From Marthasterias glacialis (taxonomy: Eukaryota > Echinodermata > Asteroidea > Forcipulatida > Asteriidae), in assembly GCA_911728455.2 (NCBI GenBank), contig OU452234.1, positions 3,722,501 through 3,786,500 on the forward strand: a stretch of 64,000 nucleotides of DNA, read 5' to 3'. Below, piece by piece: positions 1-8,441 of this stretch. Under the pieces are notes generated by a model, which saw only the letters and a list, made by a program, of their open reading frames with translations, had not been told where the DNA came from and did no database searches. Within the stretch, counting starts at the first letter, position 1, and each line of letters starts with the position of its first letter. The translations under genes and the position numbers were made by a program.

Positions 1-211
1 CACACTCCCCATCTCACAATATAAATGTGCACATATCTCTTACAAGACATAAATCATATATTTGTTGTTCTAAATATAAAAACATGACCACTTTTTTTAC
101 AGGTTGGGAGTATAGTATAAATGCATTGAAAGCACAAGCTTGGAAAATAGACTCTTAAAATCTAACAATGCATTACCTATAAATTGAACAATAGTTCCGA
201 AAGTTACTCAC

Positions 212-319
212 AATTTGAGAAGCAGCTGTCTGAATGACTTTCCAGGCATGAAGAGCATTTTCTCGTTAAGAAGGAAGGCGTCCATGATCTTGGAGACCGC
301 ATACTCGGGAGTCATGAAC
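212..319 (-). CDS. SDR16C-like dehydrogenase, coding exon 4 (gene continues off left edge)
   Basis: Reading from 319 down to 212, an acceptor (CAG at 322-320) opens an exon that restores the split Lys codon left by the upstream exon and gives about residues 234-269 (KFMTPEYAVSKIMDAF, then LLNEKMLFMPG). This is the family's C-terminal helix and loop, where the conserved P-E-x-A/V signal sits. A GTGAGT donor follows at 211-206. In-frame translation past it meets TGA at once, so the donor is the better reading and the last ~40 residues expected for a ~300-residue SDR16C protein should lie outside the window. Splice phase (2) agrees with exon 3. Confidence 0.82.
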
Positions 320-451
320 CTGCAACAACAACAAACAGACAAGTCCTAAGAATGTTCTGGAAAGTGTGACTTATAAACAAATTTCATTGGCCTTGTTTGT
401 AAACATTTTATTTGAAACCTCAAATCGTGTCACTAGATGTATCATAGGTCA

Positions 452-609
452 CCGGGGCCAAGGTTTATAGAGCTGCTTAAAAGCACAAAAAGTATAACAG
501 AGTCCTATTACCAGATTACCAGCCAAAATTAAATGTCACATGTACCATTGGTGACTGGTTTCCTGCTTATTTTTGCTTAGCAGAAAGCAGCTCTATGGAA
601 TTGGCCCCT
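452..609. mobile_element. MITE with AATTCCATAGAGCTGC-type inverted ends (family D, copy 1)
   Basis: In SDR intron 3. The left end reads GGGGCCAAGG..TATAGAGCTGCTT; the reverse complement of the right end reads AGGGGCCAATTCCATAGAGCTGC. GGTCA occurs directly outside both ends (447-451 and 610-614), a likely 5-bp target duplication. The interior carries the GCTTAGCAG and CCAGTCACC motifs shared with copies at 7.1, 26.0 and 52.2 kb. No coding capacity. Confidence 0.7.
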
Positions 610-1082
610 GGTCATTACACTCACTGTGAATAATACGTATTTGCGCATAAAGTAAATGAGCTTCAAAACAGTGGAATTATTCAGATTTCTGTTTGAATTA
701 AATAACAAGAAACCAATCCACATTTCAGCGGACGCTATGTTCACGTGATAATAATCATGGAACGGGCGTGATGCAATCCCACTTCTGCCACCAATGTTCA
801 CGTGCTCTTATTAACATGGACACTTACTCCAGCCGTCACGTTCCCATAGGCAGCGCGCCATGGAACCCCTCTTTCGTCACTCCATGCCGGCTTTGGGTGC
901 AGCTTTGGCCTAATTATTTTAAAAACCTACCGGTATTCGTCAACGTTGCATTTTCCAGCCAACGGCCATAGACGTAGTCGAATTCAATCCATTCGGACAC
1001 AGCCCAAGCACGCTGGTGGAAAAAAACATTACGCCTGCAGATAAATCGATATTTAAACCCGTGCGGATTACGTTTTACTTAC

Positions 1083-1327
1083 TTGAACTTGGCTCCCTTG
1101 ACCAAGTCGGTGTTGACCGGTCCCGGACAAACCAACGTCATATTAACACCGTCGTATCCCTCTAGCAGAAGCTCCAATCTCAGGGCAGAATGTAGACCCA
1201 CGACGCCGAATTTACTGGCGCAATAGTCCACCATGCACCTTGCAGGGAAGTGGCCGGCAAGGCTAGCTATGGTTACAATATGGCCCTTATTTTTGTCTTT
1301 CATTGCGGGCAGAAACGACTTAAGCGT
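1083..1327 (-). CDS. SDR16C-like dehydrogenase, coding exon 3 (catalytic exon)
   Basis: The exon runs from acceptor CAG (1330-1328) to donor GTAAGT (1082-1077) and encodes residues 153-233 plus two bases of codon 234. It starts TLKSFLPAM, directly continuing the HFW that ends exon 2, the classic SDR16C junction sequence. Catalytic Ser174 lies in GHIVTIASLAGHF, and Tyr187 and Lys191 in YCASK. The C-P-G-P-V-N-T segment (residues 219-225) closes the cofactor site. With Asn146 from exon 2 this completes the Asn-Ser-Tyr-Lys tetrad, so an active enzyme is expected. Confidence 0.9.
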
Positions 1328-1638
1328 CTGTTAGATCAAGAAGAAATAATAATATTTATTTTCAGTCAGTACCGACCAGAAATCAAGTCAACGTGCTTTT
1401 AGGTGATATTGCATTGATCTATAGATAATTCTTTCCACCCATGAAGATAACGTATGTGCTATCAGTGTAAAACGCATTTTAGAAGTTGTGCTTCTTGTGT
1501 ATTATTCGTTGTTTCAGAACGAACCAACGGGGAAAATAATTCGGAACGTCATCAGAGGAAAAAGCCCAGACCCTCTGACCCCATCAGGGAAATGCTTCGA
1601 ACTTCGCCATACACCTCTACCTCCGTTTCTACACTCAC

Positions 1639-1874
1639 CCAGAAATGTGACGTCACATTGACATCCATTGTCCTCCGTATCATGTCATCAGGACAGTCCA
1701 TGAGGCACCTGCCGGTCATTACACCGGCGTTGTTGACCAGCACGGAGACGTCACCGACCTCTCGTTTGACGCTCTCGGCGGTGTCGTACACGTCCTCTGC
1801 AATGGATACGTCTACTTTGTAGGCGTGGACACTCCCATCAAACGCCTTGATCGCACGCATGGTCTCCTGAATGC
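1639..1874 (-). CDS. SDR16C-like dehydrogenase, coding exon 2
   Basis: The chosen acceptor is AAAG at 1878-1875, because only it completes the split Gly codon from exon 1 and keeps frame (G-I-Q-E-T-M-R-A-I-K). The nearby CAG seven bases downstream would break the frame. The donor GTGAGT is at 1638-1633, directly after Trp152 (phase 0). Residues 75-152 contain D95 (the VDVS strand before helix D), the structural NNAG motif at 121-124 and catalytic Asn146 in MDVNVTSHFW. The spacing matches human SDR16C5 and HSD17B11-type proteins. Confidence 0.88.
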
Positions 1875-2209
1875 CTTTGGAAAGGTAAAATCAACTTGAA
1901 TTTTATTTTAAATGGTGCTTCAAATCTCCTCTGGCCCAAATTTGGTTTCGTGAAACTTGGATCACAAAATGGATGCTCCATAAGAATAAACCAAGTTCTG
2001 ACTTATTAGTGTCCTATAAATCAAAGACGGCATTCAACACAAAATGCCCATAATCATAGATGTAAACTTGTTCCACTTCCACCTAATTCATTTAGGTTGT
2101 TGGTAACAGAATGAAGGGAGATCAATCTCTTTAGCTTACGTAATGTAATACAAGATGGCTGCCAACGTCATGAATAAAAAAAATGGCTACCAGATCCTTG
2201 AAACCCTAC

Positions 2210-2429
2210 CTGACTCGTTGATATCCCATAACACCACCACGGCATTACGTTTGGCAAACTCCAGAGCCATGAGGCGTCCCATGCCGCTCCCACTGCCGGT
2301 GATCAGCACGATCTCCCCGGTGATATCCTTGCGTTTCCTCCAGCCCCATGGAATGCAGGCTCTCACAACAGCCTCCGTGCAGTACCAGATGATGAGGAAA
2401 GGTGCAGTGATGGCCGAGATAATACCCAT
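2210..2429 (-). CDS. SDR16C-like membrane-anchored short-chain dehydrogenase/reductase, coding exon 1
   Basis: Encodes residues 1-73 plus one base of codon 74, ending at donor GTAGGG (2209-2204). ATG is at 2429. A hydrophobic N-terminus (residues 3-17) looks like the ER/lipid-droplet anchor of the SDR16C group and is followed by a basic stretch (WRKRK). The Rossmann motif TGSGSGMG lies at 44-51, and Asp69 at the end of beta-2 (VLWDIN) predicts NAD(H) preference. Family members oxidise retinol or hydroxysteroids; the substrate here cannot be read from sequence. A CAG acceptor (2440-2438) eight bases above the ATG suggests an upstream non-coding exon. The best relatives are epidermal retinol dehydrogenase 2 and 17-beta-HSD 11/13. 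Exact orthology is not resolved, so no symbol is given. Confidence 0.88.
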
Positions 2430-2451
2430 TGCTGTATCTGCCCGTAAAAAA

Positions 2452-2490
2452 TGCCAAACTGACACCACTCGATTGGGTGAATGATTTCAT
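2452..2490 (-). repeat. Fragment of GAGTGAAA-type repeat beside the SDR acceptor
   Basis: GCCAAACTGACACCACTCG at 2453-2471 is shared with the copies at 4.95 kb (same orientation) and 15.97 kb (reverse). It lies just upstream of the exon 1 acceptor of the dehydrogenase, inside the expected branch-point region. Confidence 0.5.
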
Positions 2491-2700
2491 TCTTGTACTT
2501 TATTCAAAGACACCCCCTCCCCCATTAATCTATGTAATATATAGTATAATATATAGATTAATCATAGTACATTATATCCCGGTAGCTTTTCAGTGGGGGG
2601 GGGTGCACAGGTATCATGTTTTGTTTAAATGAAATACATGTATCTATATGGGGGCATTGGAAGTTTTTGCGGGCACATACCCCCAGGCCCCCATGTCTAC

Positions 2701-2985
2701 ACAGCTGTGGCTACGTTATCAGGATGTGGGTTCGAATCCCAGTCATGACACTTGTGTCCTTCAGCTAGACACTTAATAACTATTGGTTTAAATAGGGGAA
2801 GAGGCAGTTATGTTTGTCTCGCGACGGATTCTTTTACCCCTCCCTGTTTTGGGAGAGACGCGTTTATATCTCGCCATGTCTTCTATGCATTTGGGCAGGT
2901 TTTATCCCTTCTGCAGCCCACATAGCTCGAATGGCCTTTGGGCCTTGTGATGGGCGAATTGCAGTAATAATAGTAACAACACTTT
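2701..2985 (+). mobile_element. tRNA-derived SINE, diverged copy
   Basis: A B-box-like GGGTTCGAATCCC (2729-2741) is followed by the CATGACACTTGTGTCCTT..AGACACTT body found in the SINEs at 38.1, 41.3 and 61.3 kb. A short ATAATAATAG tail ends near 2980. The A-box end is poorly preserved. Upstream, 2430-2700 holds only low-complexity G/C-rich sequence and an AT palindrome. Confidence 0.55.
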
Positions 2986-3639
2986 TTATGCGATTATCAA
3001 TCATGTACTTTGCACACTGTTAAGGAGGCCTTTCGTCTGCAAAATTAACATAATGTACTCTGAAACTGATAGCAAAAATATTTTGTTCAAACACTCTTTA
3101 GTGGTGAACGTGAGCGGACTGTAGGCTCAAAGATTTTCTGTCTGGGCAAAACGCAAACCGCGCGGCCTCCTAAGTCTTGATCACCGTCCATAGACATGGA
3201 ACAAAAACATTACGTTTACAGAATTCAATGGCATGGTACAAGTGAAATCTGTTCAGAACATGCATAACAAAATCAATCATTACGGTAATAACAGTTTTAA
3301 AAGTGCACGATTTAAATAAAACCGAACTACAACTTGACTTACTTTCTGAGCATTCGCCAACAATGGTCTCAGTCTCCGAGCTGAATATGCAATAGTTTCA
3401 ATGAGTTCCAACTGCACGTGCGGCGCTGTTTTCGACCTATGTACCCTCGTCTGGTTCCGGGAACTGATGTCTACATTAATGCATAATGTCTTGTGCGAAT
3501 TCATGTATTGCCGATGTACTGACCTTTGTGTGTCATTTCTCATCACAATGAAAACAATGTGAAAGGTCCACATGTACAGAACATGAGGAAACAACATCGC
3601 GTTCCAATACATGCGAGACGTGTGTAGCAGTAGCGTAAC

Positions 3640-3850
3640 CAAACATTTTCACTGGGGGCGGGGTGCGGGGGTGGGGGCGAGCAGAGACAACTTTTTTCGT
3701 GGGGGTGGGGTGGGGGTGGGGGCTATAATGTATTGAACCATTCATTTGTGCATTTGTTCGATCTCATTTGGGGGTGGGGTTCTGATCGGAGGGGGGGGGG
3801 GGGCTCCAGCCCCTGCCAACTCCCCCCCCCCCCGTTAGGCCGGTGCAGGG
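3640..3850. repeat. G-rich dispersed repeat with G-quadruplex motif
   Basis: Runs of G (3656-3675, 3701-3722, 3789-3803) and a C run at 3824-3833. Positions 3701-3722 contain four G4/G5 runs separated by single T, a textbook intramolecular G-quadruplex pattern. GAACCATTCATTTGTGCATTT at 3735-3755 recurs at 51042-51062 next to another G run, so this is a dispersed repeat. Nothing coding is seen between 2985 and 6066. Confidence 0.6.
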
Positions 3851-3895
3851 TGTGTAATGTCTGGTTTCAGATACAACCGAATAGAGGACCTGTCA

Positions 3896-4145
3896 GACGA
3901 AATCCTAACCCTAACCCAAAACTTAAATCCTAACCTTATAACCTTATCTCTAACACTAACCCTAACCCCACTTAAACCATAAACCCAAAACCCAAACCAT
4001 AATTATATTAAACCTACCGCTAACCTTAAACTCTAAACCCTGAAACATGAACATTATGATGTAAGTAAACCATCAACCCCAAATCGAATCAAATACCTCA
4101 ACCTTAAACCCTCTACTCTAAACATTTAACTCTATCAACAGAAAC
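3896..4145 (+). repeat. Degenerate telomere-like (CCCTAA) stretch
   Basis: CCTAACCCTAACCC near 3905 and ACTAACCCTAACCCC near 3956 are embedded in about 250 bp of decaying C/A-rich units (CCTTAACC, TAAACCC). This is the complementary strand of the animal TTAGGG telomere repeat and looks like an old interstitial remnant. There is no gene in it. Confidence 0.55.
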
Positions 4146-4774
4146 ATTACTGTATAAGAAGTTCCCCGTGGAGACGACAATTTTGAAAACACTTCAAAGA
4201 TTTCATAAAGTGTACAATGAAAATAAAAGATGGAAAGGTTGTTGTACTATATTGTAGCTGTTGTATTTTTTTTTTATGTGATAACAGTATTGTGCAATAG
4301 CATCAAGTGTACCAAAAATTGTTTATTATAATATAATTTTAAAATAATCTAACATAAATTTAATAAATACATTCCCTACTATACATTTTGGCATGTTTAC
4401 GCCAAACATCATCACAAAGATGTTAAATTGCCGGGCTGGGCCCTCTGTATGTTACGTTGTCGTGGTAACCATCTCATAACCGTTTGTAAGCTATCGTTAT
4501 TATCAAAAGTCAAGAAGAAAAATACTTACAATATGACAGTGGAATGAAACACAATTACAGTAATTGCAAAATGACCAATTACAGAGTCGGCAACCGAACA
4601 GATGTTGCTGTACGGGAAATTTTCTGCAGTGTAACTGAGCACCTGCGTTAAGTAATTTCAGTTTCCATAATGATTAATCATATTTCTTTGTTTGATAAGA
4701 ATTTATGATACCTTGTGGAATAGTCCTACCGGTGAATCTGTAATAAGGGACCGTCTATACGTTTTTGGATCATT

Positions 4775-5005
4775 GCAATAGAGTGAAAACCCATTCGTTT
4801 TGTCCACCTCACCACTCTTGCAAAGACCCATATGGCGGACAACTCTGTTTACAGTGAAAGGTGGGTATTTTCAACTTGAATCAGAGTGACGTTCGCTCCA
4901 ATTTCACCCACAAGGAGTGACGTACAGTTGGGTTTCACTCTCAAAAGAGCCAAACTGACACCATTCGGGCGAGAGAGTGAAATTTTCACTCTTACATTTA
5001 CAGAG
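4775..5005 (-). repeat. GAGTGAAA/TTTCACTC dispersed repeat, inverted relative to the 15.9 kb copy
   Basis: Contains GTGAAA, CACTCTC and TTTCACTC words, CATATGGCGGACAACTC, and GAGCCAAACTGACACCATTC. All occur in reverse order and orientation at 15935-16155. Some 220 bp are shared. No open frame; a palindrome-rich non-autonomous element is likely but its ends are not resolved. Confidence 0.6.
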
Positions 5006-5184
5006 ATGGGCTAGATAGCTGTATAGAAAAAAACCTTTTCAGCCATTCAATTAGTAAGCAATGACAATTTTCAAGAGCTATTTTCCCGACTATATGACAA
5101 CAACAAATTCAGACTAAAACACTGCATTTATCATAATGGTAAATATCATTTAATAACATATAAAACGTCACAAAGTCCAACCGT

Positions 5185-5240
5185 ATATTTCAAACCGAGG
5201 CTGGTAGTGAAAAATAGTCTGGCCAAAATAACGCTCGGGT
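5185..5240 (+). repeat. Single unit of the CAAACCGAGGC repeat family
   Basis: TTTCAAACCGAGGCTGGTAG..AATAGTCTGGCC matches the units clustered at 13.86-14.4 kb and the tandem array at 63.4-63.8 kb. The rest of 5240-6066 shows no recognisable gene or repeat. Confidence 0.55.
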
Positions 5241-5750
5241 GCTCCAACCATTATCGTGAGCCGGGAACCAGGCCAGGTCACGGCTGGTGATGATTCGCAC
5301 CAATTACCCTTGCTCTTCCCTCAGCGCATTAGCCAAAGACCGAGCAAAAATTATTTGTATCCAACAGCACACAAAACGTCACGTGTGCAAACTCCCCACG
5401 GTTGATGTTGCAAAGGCATTCCCTAATCAAACTTTCCCTTAAAATTGAACCGCGCATTTTTAGCCCTTTTCAAATAAACAACAGTCGCATATGCTCTCCC
5501 TCAAATTAATCCACCGTACATAGGGCACATTAAAGCGACATCAACACATCATATTTTTTACGGAGAGGAGATTGAAAGAGATTCATTATTTTGACAAGAC
5601 GTATATAATTCATACATCACTCAAGAATGCAATCAAGAGAAGGGAAATAAATGAGTTGATGCCTGTGGACTTTGCGACTCGACACTGTCAAGGAATCTCA
5701 ACGAAAATAAGAGACAAATTGTCATCTAACAAGCTGCGGGGATCTTGAGT

Positions 5751-6066
5751 TCACTTGATGAATCTATACCTATAGTTAAAGACCCCAACTAGGAGGATGA
5801 GAGAGTACCGGGACGGAGTAGAAATATCGAGGGTGTCATCATCATCATCACCCCCATCAGTCATCGCCGACGCCACGCTCTGCAAACCGAGATCGCATAC
5901 GCGATGAAAGAGCAACTTTTGATGAAAAATGTAAGCAATCGAAACTCGCTCCATCAGGTTCGCTCCGGGGTAAACTCACCCGCTACAGTTGGAAGTAATA
6001 GCATAAATCAGGGACCGGACTTATAACCAACGCCATTTAAAGAGCAAGTGTTTCTTATTTTTTCAG
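5751..6066. other. Possible promoter/5' exon region between SDR and the 6.1 kb frame
   Basis: On the minus strand GTGAGT at 5979-5974 is a plausible donor for a non-coding first exon of the dehydrogenase, which has an acceptor just above its ATG but no upstream exon otherwise. On the plus strand TTATTTTTTCAG ending at 6066 is a plausible acceptor for the exon carrying the 6117 ATG. Neither is proven. Confidence 0.25.
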
Positions 6067-6116
6067 TGGAAGAGAAATAAACATGAAGCCGCGTTCGTGG
6101 AGATACACGTAAACAA

Positions 6117-6557
6117 ATGTCACAAGAAATATCGCCGCAAGTGAATTTAACTTCCAAGACCTCTGGACTGTCTCAGACGCTTAAGCCCGTACAGGAAAAT
6201 GGGGGTGCATTTAGCGACCCCGCAGCTTCGCAAGGGAACACTGCTCCTCCAAGAATCATGACCACGGAGAAGAGTCTCCTTAGGGAGGCTAACAAGTCGC
6301 CAATTGAAATCACCCTCGAGACACCTCGAGTGGAGACTAGGGGAACGTCTCAGCATTCCACAACCAATGACAGTCTCAGCGTGGAAGATGGTAAGGGACA
6401 GAACAAGACGTTTTATCGTGTTGACAGCAAGGCGAGACCGGAGAAGCCCAAGACGGGGACCAGGAGGCACTCCATCAAGTGGGATCAGAAAAGAGGGGGC
6501 AACTCTCCACTAGATCATCGAGGGAAGCCTGGATCCTTGTACAGATCCAGATTAGCA
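6117..6557 (+). CDS. Hypothetical protein, possible first coding exon
   Basis: A true ATG opens 161 codons, the longest non-repeat, non-transposon frame in the window, in a patch richer in GC than its surroundings. A strong donor GTAAGTG begins at 6558 after 147 codons (phase 0); a weaker GTATCG follows at 6594. The product is hydrophilic, rich in Ser/Thr/Lys/Arg/Glu, with no signal peptide or membrane segment, and carries RRHS (a PKA-type site). I do not recognise a family. Downstream exons were not found; if real, the Ngaro element at 8.2 kb sits in its intron. A chance frame remains possible. Confidence 0.42.
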
Positions 6558-7082
6558 GTAAGTGATGCCCATCGCTTCATCAGATCAATGAAGGTATCGT
6601 AAAGGTCTTGGGAGATTAGCTACCCCTTTAAACTTTTTTGGGTGCGTTATAACTTATCCCATAGTGCCGTGAATCAGTGCATATCCATAGTCAAGTGACT
6701 CCATGGTCAGTGCATGACCATAACAATGTTCCAATGCTTGATGATTTATTGTTCTTTTCTGATTCAAACATAAACAACTTGGCGTATAGAGACACCCCCC
6801 TCCTTTGCATTTTGTTTTCGATCATTTATAACCATATTAAAGGGCTCATGCTTTAACTTTTGATCCTATTGTCGGTAGAAACTAAAAAAAGAGAAAATGC
6901 ATGCATCAAAACAAAGGAAATGCATGTAACTTTCTTATCTTGGGCCCCTTTCCAGAGCTTAGTTTATCGCTTAGAAACCAACCCACTGCACTTTGTGTGC
7001 CAGGTGTCCGCAAAATCACTTGAATGTCTATAACCGTGTTTCAAAATGGCGGACAAACAGCAATAATGATGTCAACCCAGCT

Positions 7083-7279
7083 AGGGCCCATTTTCATACA
7101 GTTGCTTAACCAGAAACATTGCTAACAAAAATTCTGCTATTAAGCAGAAATGAGCAGGATACCAGTCACGAATTGCACATGTGACATGGTATTTTGGCCG
7201 GTAACTTTTTTCTGGTATGCATTTTTTGTTTGTGCTTAGCATGTTTGTGTGTTGAAGCAGCTCTATGAAATTGTCCTCT
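7083..7279. mobile_element. MITE family D, copy 2
   Basis: Left end AGGGCCCATTTTCATACAG; right end GCAGCTCTATGAAATTGTCC, an inverted match. The interior GAGCAGGATACCAGTCACG..CACATGTGACATGGTATTT is nearly the same as 26.1 kb. No clear target duplication was found. Flanking 6600-7080 and 7280-8228 hold no recognisable gene. Confidence 0.65.
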
Positions 7280-8228
7280 GGGGTTCCTGTAACCCACACA
7301 CTGGACTGAATAAATCTTATTTGTTATTTTGTTTTCATTTTCCCCATTTGTTGCGGATTCCGACATGATAACGTCATAAAGGACACGGTAACATCGGTTA
7401 GGCGTGTCCATCTTGTCTGTATCCCGTCGTGCAACACTCGTGCTGACGTATTTCCGCCTCCGAGGTGTGGTTTATTATGGTTTGGTCAAAGTGTGAAATA
7501 TGTAACGTATTCGAGCAGTTTGACAGATTGCAACATCCGTCTCCGTTATTGGATTATTCTTTTCAAATGTAAGGATAAGAGGATAAAGCCGCTCGATGAA
7601 GGGGGGGGGTAATGTTTACCACTGAACGTTACCGCAGATGTTACGTTCTAAGCATTCACACTGATACACTCTTTAATGGTTTAGTTGAAAATGTCCATGG
7701 ACTATGATTACAGTTTTAAAAACGTTGTATGGTATTGTTATTAGTTTGTTTGATGTTTTAGGTGGCATAGGCGTATGTGGACTCCTTGGTTATGGGGGCA
7801 GAGGGGTTGATTTGCCCGAAATTTTACACAGATAAAAACACAAGCACAAATTTCTAATAATATATATATTTTTTTACTTATGTATTTTTCTCTTGCCGTT
7901 CCCGAATTTTCTCAACTGGTTTGCCGCTTGCACCTCCCGGTTCGTACACCTATGGGTGGTGGTGTGTTTGAGTGCCGGGTGTTGGAGGTGTCTGTGGTCT
8001 TTTGGATTTATTAAAATGTGTCATAAACAGACCTTTTGCAAAAAAACAACAACATCGTTATAAATAGCTCTGGGGAAAACAAGTAATTGCCTAAGATGCA
8101 TTTTCAAATTTCGAATTCGAAGAAACAAATTCTTTCCAATCCTTTAGATTTAAATAAACAAACCAAACAGCAAACCTGTGAACGTGCAATCAATATTTGG
8201 ACAGCGGTTTTGGAGACAACACCCATAA

Positions 8229-8420
8229 TAAACATTTCCCGCGTTTCCCTGTATAGCGGGAAATAATTGTCTTAGGTATTCGAGTAACGCATAGTGGGTA
8301 TGCATTCGGGTGTATAACGGGGTCTATTATGTAATAGGTGCTAGTGAGTGAGGTTAAATAGAGGGGACAATGGTCCAGTAAGTCAGTTCTAGCAAGCACT
8401 TCAGTCAGTTGCTATCATTA
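8229..8420 (+). repeat. Ngaro A1 terminal repeat
   Basis: Starts TAAACATTTCCCGCG and ends GCTATCATTA; identical to 12656-12847. It carries an inverted repeat ATTTCCCGC (8234-8242) / GCGGGAAAT (8256-8264) six bases from the outer end, a candidate recombinase-binding site. The element's promoter should lie here or just downstream. Confidence 0.93.
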
Positions 8421-8441
8421 GAAGGCGTCTTTTCTGCAAAT

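Noticed and set aside
8190-8399. Reverse-strand 69-residue protein, present again at 12632-12826
   Set aside because: It lies wholly in the Ngaro A1 and A2 repeats; the duplication reflects the repeat, not a conserved gene.
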